From Bradysia coprophila (Eukaryota > Arthropoda > Insecta > Diptera > Sciaridae), in assembly GCF_014529535.1 (NCBI RefSeq), contig NW_023503372.1, forward strand, positions 4,754,988-4,818,987: 64,000 nt of DNA. The letters are read 5' to 3'. The translations under genes and the position numbers were made by a program. The notes under the pieces are model-generated. The model did not search any database. It was given only the letters and a program-made list of their open reading frames with translations, and had not been told where the DNA came from. Below are positions 12,237 to 23,286 of the stretch, piece after piece; position 1 is the first letter of the stretch, and each line of letters opens with the position of its first letter.

Positions 12237-13167
12237 TTATTTTTCTTTTACAGCACATCCACCATAATGAGACGCAATTAGATAAGATACATAGCAAGTC
12301 CAAGACTGTTTTTGCATAGTGTAACGTTTCCCTTTGTAATTGAAAAGACCAAATTTTGAAATTTTCGATTCAAAATCAGAGAAAACACATCCATGCCACG
12401 TCAACTGCCAGAGTCGAATCTTATTTACGAATTTTTGCCATTTAAATCGAGTAGTACCAGGTTCATCGATGCAATGTTCAAAGAAGTAATATCGACCACC
12501 CTGACATGTAAAGACTTAGGAAATTTCAAAATTTTAACCAAAACTAAATCTACTTACGGGCACCAAAACTCTTCGAATTTCCTTCAAAACACGTTGACTG
12601 TTATCCACACTGCAATGTATACTCGAAGTAACGACCACGTCAATACTGTTTGATGGTATCGAGGCCATATTCTCGGCACGTTCATTGACAAACTTTTCTA
12701 AAGTAATTTCTGGGTGCTATTGACGATACAATATACTTAGTTGGTTGTTCATATTCCTTAAGACTAAGTGCTAACCTTCTGTAAGTTTTGCAGCAGCACC
12801 TTTTCGAAATATGGGTTCTTGTCCAGTGCAATGAGTTGACATTTTTTGGGATAGAATTCCAAATTATATCCTGAAATTGCGGTAGCCATTCTCTAAATTG
12901 AAGCTTGTGGCTAAAGATTACATAGTATCACTTACCAGGTCCAATTCCTACCTCCAAAATTCTAATTGGTCCATTTTTCTTTGATGGAATAATGGAGCCG
13001 ATATCGGCAAATACTTCTCGTTTGAACACAGTAACATTTTCATTGTAAATAAGTTCGACGAACTTAGGGTACAAGAATGCGAAGAAGGATGCTCTTACTG
13101 TTAACACGATTGATTTTAGTAAGTTTACCAAGTCTAACAACTTCCAATCTATCGGCCTCGTAGACAT
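12237..13167 (-). CDS. METTL7-like (thiol S-methyltransferase type) protein, copy A
   Basis: Four exons: 13167-12936, 12870-12776, 12716-12558 and 12500-12237, giving 249 residues, close to the roughly 244 of vertebrate METTL7A/B. An N-terminal hydrophobic stretch suits the membrane anchor known in that family. The SAM-binding motif I is ILEVGIGPG, followed by an acidic/hydrophobic loop ending ALDKNP, then SIDVVVTS and the post-motif VLKEIRRVLVPGGRYYFFEH. The family methylates small thiols or related substrates at ER or lipid-droplet membranes; the substrate here is unknown. All splice sites are canonical and exon lengths are conserved with copies B and E. Part of a tandem array on the minus strand. 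Confidence 0.85.
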
Positions 13168-13632
13168 AATTTCCTTTTAATTGTTCAATTCCTTCCGGAA
13201 ATGTAACTCGTCGCGCACACACAGCAACTATTTTACTTGATACGAAAACAAGGAACTGTTGCTTTTAACAGATGCGACCACTATGAATGCTACGTATAAC
13301 AAATTTAGCTTTAGTTTCCATTATTTTTATACTATTCTCATTTCCGTGAACGTGATAACATCTTTCATCATTTGTTTTTACAGTTGTTGAAGAATAAATA
13401 TTGCCCTTTCCTCAGCTATACACATCAGTCACGTTGAACGATAGATCGCAAGGATTGCTGTCGATACTCTTATATCGCTTCAGTGACGGGAAAAGACATC
13501 CAATTTGAAATAATTTTTCATCAATGCACTTCGAGCATGAGTGGTACTCTAAATTTATTTATAAGGCTAGAAAGCTACAATAATGAATCGGTAGCCAGTG
13601 CTACCACTTCGGTTAAGCTAAGCGTTAACAAA
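13168..13632. other. Spacer between array copies A and B
   Basis: Upstream region of copy A. Bases 13200-13400 resemble the regions upstream of copy B and at 17830-17945, so flanks were duplicated with the genes. About 13530-13555 is a single end (GCACTTC.AGCA..AGTGGTA) of the CAACGCACTTC MITE family. Confidence 0.45.
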
Positions 13633-14986
13633 TTACTTTTCTTTAACAGCATAACCACCATAATTACTCGCAACTAGATAAGATGCGTAGTAAGTCCAAG
13701 ACTGTGTGTCAATAGTGTAACGTTTCCCTTTGAAATTGAAAAGACCAAATTTCGAAAATATCGATTCAAAGTCAGAGAAAACACATCCATGTCCTATGAA
13801 CTGCCAGAGTCGAATTTTATTAACGAACTTTTGCCATTTAAATCGAGTGGTACCGGGCTCGTCAAGGCAATGTTCAAAGAAGTAGTATCGACCGCCCTGG
13901 CATAGAAAGACGTACAAGAAAGTTTGACTGAAAATTGTACTGAATCTACTTACGGGCACCAAAACTCTTCGAATTTCTTTCAAAACTTTTTGACTGTTAT
14001 CCACACTGCAATGTACATTGGAAGTGACGACCACATCAATACTGTTTGATGGTATCGAGGCCATATTCTCGGCACGTTCATGGACAAACTTTTCTAAAGT
14101 AATTTCTGGGTGCTGTTGACGGAACAATATACTTGATTGGCACAAAGTTCATGTTTGAAGACTGCTGTTGAATGGACTTTTAATAAAATTGAAATTTTTT
14201 TTGGGTGTTTTTGCTGAGCTCTCTATCAGCATGACTAATTACCGAATGCTACCTCCCTTGAGCCTGCGAGACGAGGATTTTACGAACATTGTAATCGTTA
14301 AACTTGGGCGAGTCTACACCGGATTCCTTAACACCCATGAGATCAACTGGTTGTACCATTACTATTAGAATTATAATCTTTACCGATTACATCCCCAATC
14401 AGTTCTCAAGGACTCACTCCGCAACCTAGGTGCCCTGACTCTTACTGCACCGAATGATGCTAGCGGAAATCAAAATTTTTTGCAGAACCTTGTTCGGGGC
14501 TGCGAGCTGATTCATACTACAGTGGTCGTTTTTCACTGTATCCAAAAATATCAAAATTGCATTCACACTTTATTAAAGCTCCATTCAACCGCACTGTGAA
14601 ACGCTAACCTTGTGTAAGTTTTGCAGTAGCACCTTTTTGAAATGTGGATTCTTGTCCAGAGCAATTAATCGACATTTTTTGGGATAATAGTCCAGGTTAA
14701 ATCCTGGAAACCATTCTCTAGATTGAAGCTTATGACATCACTTTTATCACTTACCGGGTCCAACTCCTACCTCCAAAATGGTGATTTGTCCAGTTTTTTT
14801 GGACGGAATAACTAATCCGATATCGGCAAATACTTCTTGTTTGAACTCAATAACATTTTCATTATAAACAAGTTCGACGAACTTAGGGTACGTAAATGCG
14901 AACAAGAATGATCTTACTGTTGACACGATTGCTTTTAAGAAGTTTAACAAGTCAAAAGACTTCCAGCTGATCGACTTCTTAGACAT
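13633..14986 (-). CDS. METTL7-like methyltransferase, copy B
   Basis: Four exons: 14986-14755, 14703-14609, 14112-13954 and 13896-13633. Their lengths of 232, 95, 159 and 264 nt equal those of copy A, giving 249 residues. I chose the Met at 14986 because it aligns with copy A; an in-frame Met at 15019 would add 11 residues. Motif I is ILEVGVGPG, and HPEITLEKFV, SIDVVVTS and GGRYYFFEHCLDEPGTTRFK follow. Intron 2 is about 500 bp instead of about 60 because foreign sequence sits in it (about 14150-14590). Intron 3 is 57 nt and has no stop in frame, so retention would simply insert 19 residues. Confidence 0.85.
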
Positions 14987-15396
14987 CCTTTCCTCCTTAT
15001 AGGACCAATTTAAATTCAATTTTAATTATTTTCAGAAATATTCAACTCGTGGCACACACACATCTGCTATTTAGCTGCTCGAAAAAAGGTTCTTCTGCTT
15101 ATAACATATGTGACCGATATTAATGCGTAATAGTTATTTATGCAACAAGTTGCGAAAAATGGTTGTCGGCTTCGTCTGATTTGAAAAACTCTAATCTAGT
15201 GACAAAAAAAAACAACCACGCAACAAGTGACGAAAAGTAATACTTTCCATTACCTTTACTGCGAAAAACGTTGTATACAACTCGATGATGAATTCTTTTT
15301 TAAACACACGATGTTCATTGTCACACTCGGCCTACGTACTCGAGTGAAAATCAATCTACAAAACTAGTGTCAAAAAGCATGTATCACTCGTTTGTA
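14987..15396. other. Upstream region of copy B, no gene
   Basis: Shares a GGCACACACA-containing block with the upstream region of copy A. No other feature recognised. Confidence 0.4.
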
Positions 15397-15530
15397 TAAA
15401 TAACTACAATCGCTAAAACGAACTGGTGTGCATACGGTATTTTGCACCAGCTGGTCACATACAATTCCAAATGGGACCAGCTAGTGCAAAATAACGTATG
15501 CACACCAGTTTGATTTAGCGATTGTATTTA
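15397..15530. repeat. Hairpin MITE, AACTGGTGTGCATACG arms
   Basis: Arms of about 55 bp (AACTGGTGTGCATACG, TTTTGCACCAGCTGGTC and mirror) are separated by a loop of about 17 bp. Outer ends read ATCGCTAAA and TTTAGCGAT. Confidence 0.65.
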
Positions 15531-15774
15531 TATTAATTTCGGTTGATTTGAATTCAAAATAACACAAGTGAATGTTCAGGTGGATCGAAACAAGTGAAAG
15601 AAAGACCCCCATTACGCTCATCAAAGTAGGCATGAAACAGTTCACTTTTCGCAGCGCAATTGCAGAAAATAAATTTAGATTAAGTTCGCATCAATCTTGT
15701 ATTCTTATCAAATAACGTGAAACCCGAGTGGAATTTCTGGTTAAAAGTCTCAATATTTTTTATGGAATTGCCGA

Positions 15775-15853
15775 ATTGCCTTTCATTGTAAACAAATTCG
15801 AATAATTTGGGATGCAGGAAAGCGAATAAGAATGATCTTACTGTTGAAACCTT
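15775..15853 (-). pseudogene. METTL7-like exon 1 scrap, copy C
   Basis: The minus translation STVRSFLFAF.HPK..EFVYNE matches residues about 25-45 of copy B. It is cut on both sides, with the downstream half of exon 1 scrambled, and no other exons follow. The hAT-like MITE begins about 140 bp away. Confidence 0.65.
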
Positions 15854-15994
15854 AGAGTAACCATACCTAGAGTGGTATTTCGTACGGTAAATTATGTCCC
15901 CAACATCAGTTTGTATAAGATGAATATTTCGTACGATTTTACGTAGAATTTTACACCAACACATGTAGGCGATGACATTTTTGTTAGTTGTCAG

Positions 15995-16647
15995 CGAGGG
16001 GTGAACCACTCTGAAATAATCACCAAAAAATCACAAAATAATCCTAAATAATCACCAAATAATCCAAATATCACCAAATAATCCAAATAATCTCCAAGTA
16101 ATCCAAATTATCAGATAATTCAAATAATCAAAATAATCAACTTGTCATTTTGCAAATACCATCCAAAATGTTCAGTTTCGAGGCCACTTCCATAATATGA
16201 CGAACAAATGAATAATGACAAGTTTTCAAGCGTGCAGTAGCCTCAAGAGTGACTCAAACGTCCTAAAAAAAAGCTCAAATAATCACTAGCTAATCACCAA
16301 ATAATCCTCGAAATAATCACGAAATATATTTTCTTTTTTGCTTCAAGTTTTTCCTCAAAGTCTAAATTAACGTATTACACCACTAGGGTAACCAAAGAAG
16401 TTATTTGGAGCCTACAGCGTGTAAAATACGTCAAAAAATTGAAATATCAAGTTTCGTGTCATTATTGACCTGAGCTTCGCCTCTTATCAACAAACTTTAC
16501 ACGAAAACAGGACTTTTAGACTTTTTATCACTTGTTACGTAAATTTTTAAATATTATTTTGAGATTATTTGGTGATTATTTGGGTACAAATAATCGTCAA
16601 ATAATCACCAAATAATCCTTCGAAAAAAAAGAGTGGTTCACCCCTCG
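15995..16647. mobile_element. hAT-like non-autonomous element with 8-bp target duplication
   Basis: The left end CGAGGGGTGAACCACTCT and right end AGAGTGGTTCACCCCTCG are perfect inverted repeats. Both are flanked by the direct repeat GTTGTCAG (15987-15994 and 16648-16655). The interior of 653 bp is packed with AATAATC(ACC) subterminal repeats and carries no transposase. Around 16435-16545 it holds a copy of the CTCGGCTTCGCC-loop foldback family, probably a nested insertion. The 8-bp duplication points to hAT-type transposition. Confidence 0.8.
16435..16545. repeat. CTCGGCTTCGCC-loop foldback copy nested in hAT-like element
   Basis: Reads GACCTGAGCTTCGCC with arms TTTCGTGT and ACACGAAAAC, then ATCACTTGTTACGTAAA, matching the family end. 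It lies inside the 15995-16647 element. Confidence 0.6.
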
Positions 16648-16687
16648 GTTGTCAGTTTAGTATTTTGAATATCCAGTATCGCGAATG

Positions 16688-16817
16688 TACAGGCTTTAAC
16701 ATTTCAAATGTCTCACTGTCATTTTTTTTCAAAGAATGTCACTGTGAATTCGCAATGACACAATGAAATTCTCAGAAAAATTTGACAGTGAGACATTTTG
16801 AAATGTCGAAGACTGTA
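16688..16817. repeat. Palindromic MITE with TA ends, diverged copy
   Basis: Arms AATGTCTCACTGTCA and TGACAGTGAGACATT bracket an inner TTCTCTG-like and CAATGACACAATGAAATTCT core. Same family as the nested element at 50463-50590. TA dinucleotides at both ends suit a Tc1/mariner-type origin. Confidence 0.65.
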
Positions 16818-18781
16818 CATTTTTGTTTTTATTTAATATTCGGGACAACAATTTATCTTTAATTTACTGTGAAAACATTGTGTAGACGCATTTTTTCGAG
16901 TGTGGCTTATATTAGGAGCAGAAAAAAATTATCAACTTTCAAGTGTTTCTTATGAATTGTGTCAAAATTGTGCTAATTCGAAAATATTTTTGCAAATATT
17001 TTAATCCATTGAAATAAATCACTCTTCTTAGAGTACACATCTCTGAAAGGTTCCAACCTCATCCCCAAGGTAATCGTTCCAATATTTTATTGTTTTTTTA
17101 ATTCAAAATATTTTTGTAACAAAAAATTTCGAAACCTTCGCACTAATTTGCCCACCAATTCTCACACTAGCAAATTTTCGTTTTTTATGTCGGGGACACA
17201 ATTTTTACGTAATTTTGTTCGTAATTTCCAGTCTATATATAATTCGTCTAAGGTTGAAACGATTGACGAAGAGCCTCGAGGCTTGCCGAGACTGATAGTG
17301 ACAAGTGTGTACTCTATATTATTACATAAGCGAAAACGAGACAACAACATAGACATGTATTGTAATTTTTGAATTATTCTTCTAGTTAAGTAATTTTGAC
17401 ATCCGAACACCGCGCGTATGTGATAATAGTACATTACTTACCAATGGGACAAATGACGGAAATCTGGTACTTCTTGTTTTAAATTTACCGATCCGACACG
17501 AATCCGAAACACACACTTGAATCCATTTCAATCATTTGTTCCATTGGAACGAAGGGTATTTTTTCTACTATATTACCTATCTGTTTTTAGGACGGTAAAG
17601 CATGACTCTTGTCTACGAAAGGAATGCAAAGCCTATTCTGATACCATCAGCCTTCAAACATTTTCTATGTCAATGCTGGGAGCAGTGCTATGATCGAGTC
17701 TGTTTTGGCACATTATTACCAGCCACTAGAGTCGCAAATAATCTTCAGAAAAAAACTGACGCAGATTCTCGAAAAAAAACATTACCTACAGACATACATT
17801 ATCTGTGTCGGCTGTTTACTTTTTTGTCAACTGTACACAATAAATTTAGTTTCAGTTTTAATATATTCATATTCTTTTCACGTGCGTGATAACATTTTCA
17901 TTTGTTATAACAGTTGTCGACTAAGGAATCCTTAGTAAGTATCCAGTATAGTTCATTACAAGTGAACACCATTGCTAATTAAAATTAAGACACATCATTG
18001 GATGCTGCGGAAGTAATTCATTACATGAGGTAACAATGTTATAAAAAAAACAAGTGTGCTTTTGTGCAACAGATTTCAATACCTGTCGAAGGTGAGGTTG
18101 AAGTATACACCTACACTTGTCACAAGACAGATGTCCAAGTTGCTCAAAAACACACGAATGAGTTTGCGCGTATCACAAAGTTGCTTCGGAAGTCCGTATA
18201 TACTTACAACTAAAATTCATTAAAAATTCAGCTGAGCACAGCATCATTCCCTTCTATAGTGTACATAGTATAGCTCAATAGACAATAGTTCTGTTCAACA
18301 GTACAATAGTACAATAGTACCACGAAAAATGTATACTGTACAAATTCGGGACAAGTACAACTGTTAACATAGCCCTAAAGATTAGGTGATCATTTTGGTA
18401 ACTAATCGTAGGGATCAGTTTGCTCGCCCGGAGTGTACAGCGTAAAGCAATAGGTTGAGAAGGAGATGAGGTCCTGAAGAAGGCTTCAATATTTTAATGA
18501 CAACAGGGTTGTACAAAGGATCCCATGAGTGATCTGTGTGCATTGATCAGAAATGATCGCCATAACTGATGAAATCTAAAATCTAACACAGAAGTACAAT
18601 GTACATCTTAGCTGCACTTAGTGTGGTCAGAAATGTACATACGTAACATTCAGCTGTCTTGTAAATAATTTCTGCACAGAACATCCTAAAAAAAAAATAC
18701 GTGTTCGTAGGGCGCAAATTGCTATGCAATAGTCAAGTTTCGCATAGGACAGGTAGTAAAAATTATTTGCTTTGACAGTGT
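16818..18781. other. Intergenic within methyltransferase array
   Basis: No intact gene. About 17650-17945 resembles the upstream flanks of copies E and A (GGAGCAGTGCTATGA, and GTGATAACATTTTCAT followed by ACAGTTGTCGAC). It is therefore probably the promoter flank of a lost array member. Confidence 0.5.
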
Positions 18782-19215
18782 TCACTTTTCCTTCACAGCA
18801 CATCCCCCATAATGAGACGCGATTAGATACGTTAGTAATACATGGTATGCCCAGAGTCGAATTTTATTTACGAACTTTTGCCATTTGAAGCGAGTAGTTG
18901 CAAGTGCAACAAAAGACAATGTTCGAAGAAGTAACATCCACCTCCCTAGACATGCAAAGAATGATTTCCAAATTTTAACCAGAACTAAATTTTGCGGGCG
19001 CCAGAACTCTTCTAATTTCTTTAAAAACACGTCGACAGGTATCCACACTACAATGTACGTGGGAGGTAACGACAAATTGAGAGACGATGACGAGTTGAGC
19101 CGATGGCAGCAAATAATTCTTGCTTGAACGGGATTATGGTTTTATTGTAAACAAGCTCGACGGTTTTCAGATAGGAAAGGGCGGAAAAATATGATCTCGC
19201 TGTTGAAGCTACTTA
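18782..19215 (-). pseudogene. METTL7-like pseudogene, copy D
   Basis: Remnants in gene order: exon 1 (about 19110-19215), the 3' half of exon 3 (HVHCSVD.CRRVFKEIRRVL, about 18985-19075), and exon 4 (18782 to about 18944). Exon 2 and the first half of exon 3 are gone. The exon 3 donor is GCAAAA instead of GTAAGT. Exon 4 has a net +2 shift near the FEHC motif and an internal loss of about 35 codons before the conserved LIASHYGGCAVKEK end. Non-functional as a methyltransferase. Confidence 0.8.
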
Positions 19216-19494
19216 ACCGACCTGCTCGACCTACAACGACGTTCTGTGTGATATATTTACATGAGGGAATTACTTACTTGAGCCTCTTGGCAGGACAGAG
19301 GGGCATATTGACAAAATTGGACAGATTTTCACTTTTTGCAAAATGTTTCTATTTTGTCTATTGTTGTCCGACATGATAACCCAACTCAATTTATTGGAGA
19401 ATTTTTTATTTGCTTTAATGAAGTAAAAACTGTTGGCACAAATTAAACTCTACTCTGAACCAAACCTAATATAAACCACTTTCCGCCGAGCCAT

Positions 19495-20452
19495 TTATTT
19501 TTCTTTTATAGCACATCCACCGTAATGAGACGACGTTAGATAAGCTGCTAATCCTATCAGTAATACATAATAAATGAAAGGCTGGTGTTCTGCTGTGTAA
19601 CGTTTCCCTTTGTAATTGAACCGACCAAATTTCGAAATTTTCGGTTCAAACTCATCGAAAATGCATCCGTGCCATGTCAACTGCCAGAGTCGAATTTTAT
19701 TAACGAACATTTGCCATTTGAATCGAGTAGTTCCAGGTTCATCAAGGCAATGTTCGAGGAAGTAATATCGACCGCCCTGATATCGAAAGGTTTGAAAGAT
19801 AATTTCACCGAAAATTGTACTAAATCTACTTACGGGCACCAGAACTCTTCGAATTTCTTTCAAAACACTTTGACTGTTATCCACACTGCAATGTACATTG
19901 GAAGTGACGACCACATCGATACTATTTGATGGTATCGAGGCCATATTCTCGGCACGTTCATTGACAAACTTTTCTAAAGTAATTTCTGGGTGCTGTTAAT
20001 GGTACAAAATACTTGGTTGATTGTTCATATTCCTTAAGACTCAGTGTTAACCTTCTGTAAGTTTCCCAGCAGCACGTTTTCGAAATATGGATTCTTGTCC
20101 AGACCAATGAGTTGACATTTTTTGGGATAAAATTCCAAGTTATATCCTGAAATTGAGGTAGCCATTCTCTAAATTGAAACTTGTTTCTAAGCATTACTCT
20201 GCATCACTTACCCGGTCCAATTCCTACCTCCAAAATTCTAATTGGTCCATTTTTCTTGAATGGAATAATTGAGCTGATGTCTGCAAATAATTCTCGTTTG
20301 AACGGGATTAGACTTTTATTGTAAATAAGTTCGACGGCTTTCGGATAAGAAAATGCGAAAAATATTGATCTCGCTGTCAACAGGATTGACTTCAGGAAAG
20401 CAAACAAATCAAACACCCTCCAATAGATAGATTTCGTGAAAAAAATTTCCAT
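19495..20452 (-). CDS. METTL7-like methyltransferase, copy E
   Basis: Four exons: 20452-20212, 20146-20052, 19992-19834 and 19776-19495, 258 residues. I chose the Met beginning MEIFFTKSIYW as the start because it aligns with the other copies; a Met at 20494 is in frame. Motif I is ILEVGIGPG, then GLDKNPYFE, SIDVVVTSNVHC, VLVPGGRYYFLEHCLDEPG. The C-terminus (LTSSHYGGCAIKEK) is preceded by a 6-residue insertion relative to copies A and B. Intron 3 is 57 nt and stop-free in frame, as in copy B. All splice sites are canonical and the copy appears functional. Confidence 0.85.
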
Positions 20453-20874
20453 TTTTCCATAAACTAAATTAAATATGCGAAGTGTCACCATCAACAGATT
20501 TTACTTTACAAAATTTTTTTACTAATTTATTAAAGCTGGAATATTTCGCGAAACGTATCTATAGCCCTTGCTTTGAAACAGTTGAATAGAAAGATTGCGT
20601 TCAAGACTTATAAAACTGTAAGTGCGAACAAGAAAATTTTATGTAACTTCTTCATACGAAATCTGTGGAGGAGTCAGTCTATAATAAAGAGATTACATAG
20701 TACTGCATTTACACCCGTATTTCAGACGTCAAAAAGCAACTTTTCATACTGATAAGAGGGTAAAAGTGCAGAAAAATATTTCCTATATTAATGCTAGGAA
20801 CAGTGCTATGAATATTTCGATTTTCACTTATATAAGTTAACGTCAGACTTATATCATTAGAGTTCCAATCCATT
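20453..20874. other. Upstream region of copy E, no gene
   Basis: Bases 20770-20820 resemble 17650-17700, evidence of flank duplication in the array. Nothing else seen. Confidence 0.4.
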
Positions 20875-21010
20875 ACAAAACTCGGTATAAACATGAAAAG
20901 TCTCGTTTTCGTGTGGTTGTTGACCTCGGCTTCGCCTTGGATCAACAAACTTCACACGAAAACTAGACTTTTCAACTTTTAATCCCTTGTCATGTAAATA
21001 ACTATTACAA
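20875..21010. repeat. CTCGGCTTCGCC-loop foldback MITE, full copy
   Basis: Reads GACCTCGGCTTCGCC between arms GTTTTCGTGTG and CACACGAAAAC, ending CCCTTGTCATGTAAATAA. It is the reverse-complement orientation of the 1262-1425 copy. Confidence 0.65.
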
Positions 21011-21299
21011 GACTCCCACATAGCTCCCACATTTTTGCATGGAAACGTTTTACGTCAGCTTCTCATTATTAATCATATTCGCAATCACTCTAATTACTAA
21101 ATAAAGTCAAAATCATTCGATATGGTTCTATTATAATGTTTGCACCTTGCGTTAAAGCAGTTGTCTAAATACATACTCCTGTTGCTGTCGCTTTAGTCGT
21201 TTTAGTTGAAAATATTAATTTTGGATATTTATTTTCGGAATCGATTTTTATTTCCGCGATACTACGCGTGTAAAACAACTTACGCATGCAGTGGCGAAA

Positions 21300-22830
21300 T
21301 CATGTCCGCAAGTTAGTCAGCGCAAGTCCTTTAATACAAAGATAAAAGAAATTCGGGACTAAAATCGGTTAAGATTTGGATGGATTTCAAAATTTGGTTT
21401 TTTGTATGAAAAATGCAAAGGACGGACGGCCTCTAAGGGTTGTTTCTGGCCCCCTTCAATTTCGTTAGGAATCGATAGGGAAACGTTTGTAATGACTTTT
21501 TATTCATGATTGAACTATTTTAAAGTCTAAATAAGTCATTGAAGTTGTATAGCGCTATCACGAGTAATATAGTAATATACAGATAGCAGGAGATCTACAC
21601 TGAAGTCTTGGTATAAGTTTCGTATATCTGAACAGCTTGTCTGAACTTTTTTTTTCAGATGAGTTTTAATGATCGGAATTTAATTGTGTAAAAAAATAGA
21701 CTTTTATTGATTTAATTCGGAATAATCATCGGCAGCATGTTTGCCAACTGATGATGAACGATTACAACGATTAACAATCAAACTCTTAAAAATTATAAAC
21801 AGCAAATTAACAGACAATATCTTACCGATTTTATCACTCATTGATTATCGATAAAATATTCGATTGATATTGACTTTTTGAAAATATTGATAATCGATTT
21901 TAAGGAAATAATCGATATTTTATCAATCGAAGGAATTATCGAACATGTCTAAAGGAACATTGAAGTCTAGTTTTTTTTACACAATTAGTTGACAATTACC
22001 ACAAAAATCTGCAATAACGTTGTACACAGTATTCGATATTACTGAATTTCATCGTTATTGCCTTCTATTATTTATTATTTTTTTTTATATCTTCGTTGAT
22101 TAGTGCGAGCAGCTTATAGAAATCGTCGAAAAAGACAGTTTTTTTGCAATATCGCCGGACCACTCAGCCTTACTTTTCTTATCTTCACAGATAAACCACA
22201 ATTCCGATCATTAAAACTCATCTGAAAAAATTTTTTCAGACAAACTGGTTCAGATATACGAAACTTATACCAAGAATTCAGTGTAGATCTCCTGCTATCT
22301 GTATGTTACTCGTGATAGCGCTGTACAACTTCAATGACTTATTTTAGGATTTAAAATAGTGAAATCATGAATAAAAAGTCATTACGAACGTTTCCCTATT
22401 GTTTCCTAACGAAATTGAAGGGGGACCAGAAACAGCCCGTAGAGGCCGTCGAGAGACCTGCAATTTTCTATGTTCGCGTTCAATTAGTTAATTAGTTTCC
22501 GAATACCACTTACTCCCAAACGTTTCTATTAATCTCCTTAAAATTTGGAATATACGTTTATAACGTCACAAGTGGAGGAAACTACTGTTAAGAAAATTCT
22601 TAAAATAGGAAAAAATATGTGATTCAAAAATTGGTGACCAGAATCATCTGACACTTTGTGACGCAAACTTTTTTTTGTATTTTTTTATATAACCTTTGCG
22701 TTCAGACGAACGCAGAATGCGTCACTCCCAGCGTTATCCGTTGTTTTGTAACGTAGACACAGGGACTTGCGTCACTTGCACCCTTTAGGATTTTTTTTAA
22801 CTAACTGCAGTTTAAGGAACTAGCTGGGAA
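21300..22830. mobile_element. Large non-coding element with GACGCAAGTCC-like ends, interrupted
   Basis: The left part (CGCAAGTTAGTCAGCGCAAGTCC) and right part (TTAGTTAATTAGTTTCC, AACGTTTCTAT, CACTTTGTGACGCAAA, GGACTTGCGTCAC) match the 44339-46290 element in order. The middle is occupied by the long inverted repeat at 21424-22455. No ORF is present. Confidence 0.55.
21424..22455. repeat. Long inverted-repeat (foldback) element, arms about 260 bp
   Basis: The left arm (GACGGCCTCTA, GTTTCTGG.CCCCTTCAATT, AGATAGCAGGAGATCTACAC, TCAGATGAGTTTTAATGATC) recurs inverted at 22195-22455 with only scattered mismatches. The loop of about 500 bp contains ATCGATAAT-rich palindromes (21840-21950). It is inserted into the element at 21300-22830. 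Confidence 0.75.
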
Positions 22831-23141
22831 TCCCAGCCTGTCCCCTGAACTACAATTTAGTCCTTATTTTCTTTACACAATAAGATGGTAGCGGTTTTTC
22901 ACAAAGTAACGCCTCCCTCCATGTATAATTGGTAAGATCCAATGCCAACTTCTTCCCACGAACTTTGGTAACGAATAATTGCCAGTGATCATATTTTGTC
23001 TAAAAGAAATGATGATCACACTGACACGTAAAACAAGGTAAGTAAGTTCAAAGTTTGATCCGAAATTCAACTAAATTTACTCACATCAACACTGTTTGAT
23101 GGAGGACCACATCAACAGTATTTGTTGGTGAAGCACTTAAT
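22831..23141. other. Spacer, possibly degraded methyltransferase sequence
   Basis: Short matches to METTL7 exon 3 (CAACACTGTTTGATGG) and to exon 4 are suggestive but too degraded to call a gene. Confidence 0.3.
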
Positions 23142-23279
23142 CAACGCACTTCAAGCAAAAGTGGTACTCTAAATAGGGTACTGAAACTTGACAGCGAAAA
23201 GAGTGGGGATAAAATTTCATGCAAAATAGTACTCTATTTGGCAGCTGTCATTAATAGTACTTTTGCTTGAAGTGCGTTG
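23142..23279. mobile_element. MITE, CAACGCACTTCAAGCAAAAGT family, copy 1
   Basis: 138 bp with inverted ends CAACGCACTTCAAGCAAAAGT. The target duplication is ACTTAAT (23135-23141 and 23280-23286). No ORF. Second copy at 42855. Confidence 0.8.
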
Positions 23280-23286
23280 ACTTAAT

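Noticed and set aside
13633-14145. Copy B read as a single 170-codon ORF
   Set aside because: Conserved GTAAGT and acceptor bound a 57-nt intron; the spliced form matches all copies.
22873-23110. Possible sixth METTL7 copy
   Set aside because: Only short weak matches; cannot be told from chance.
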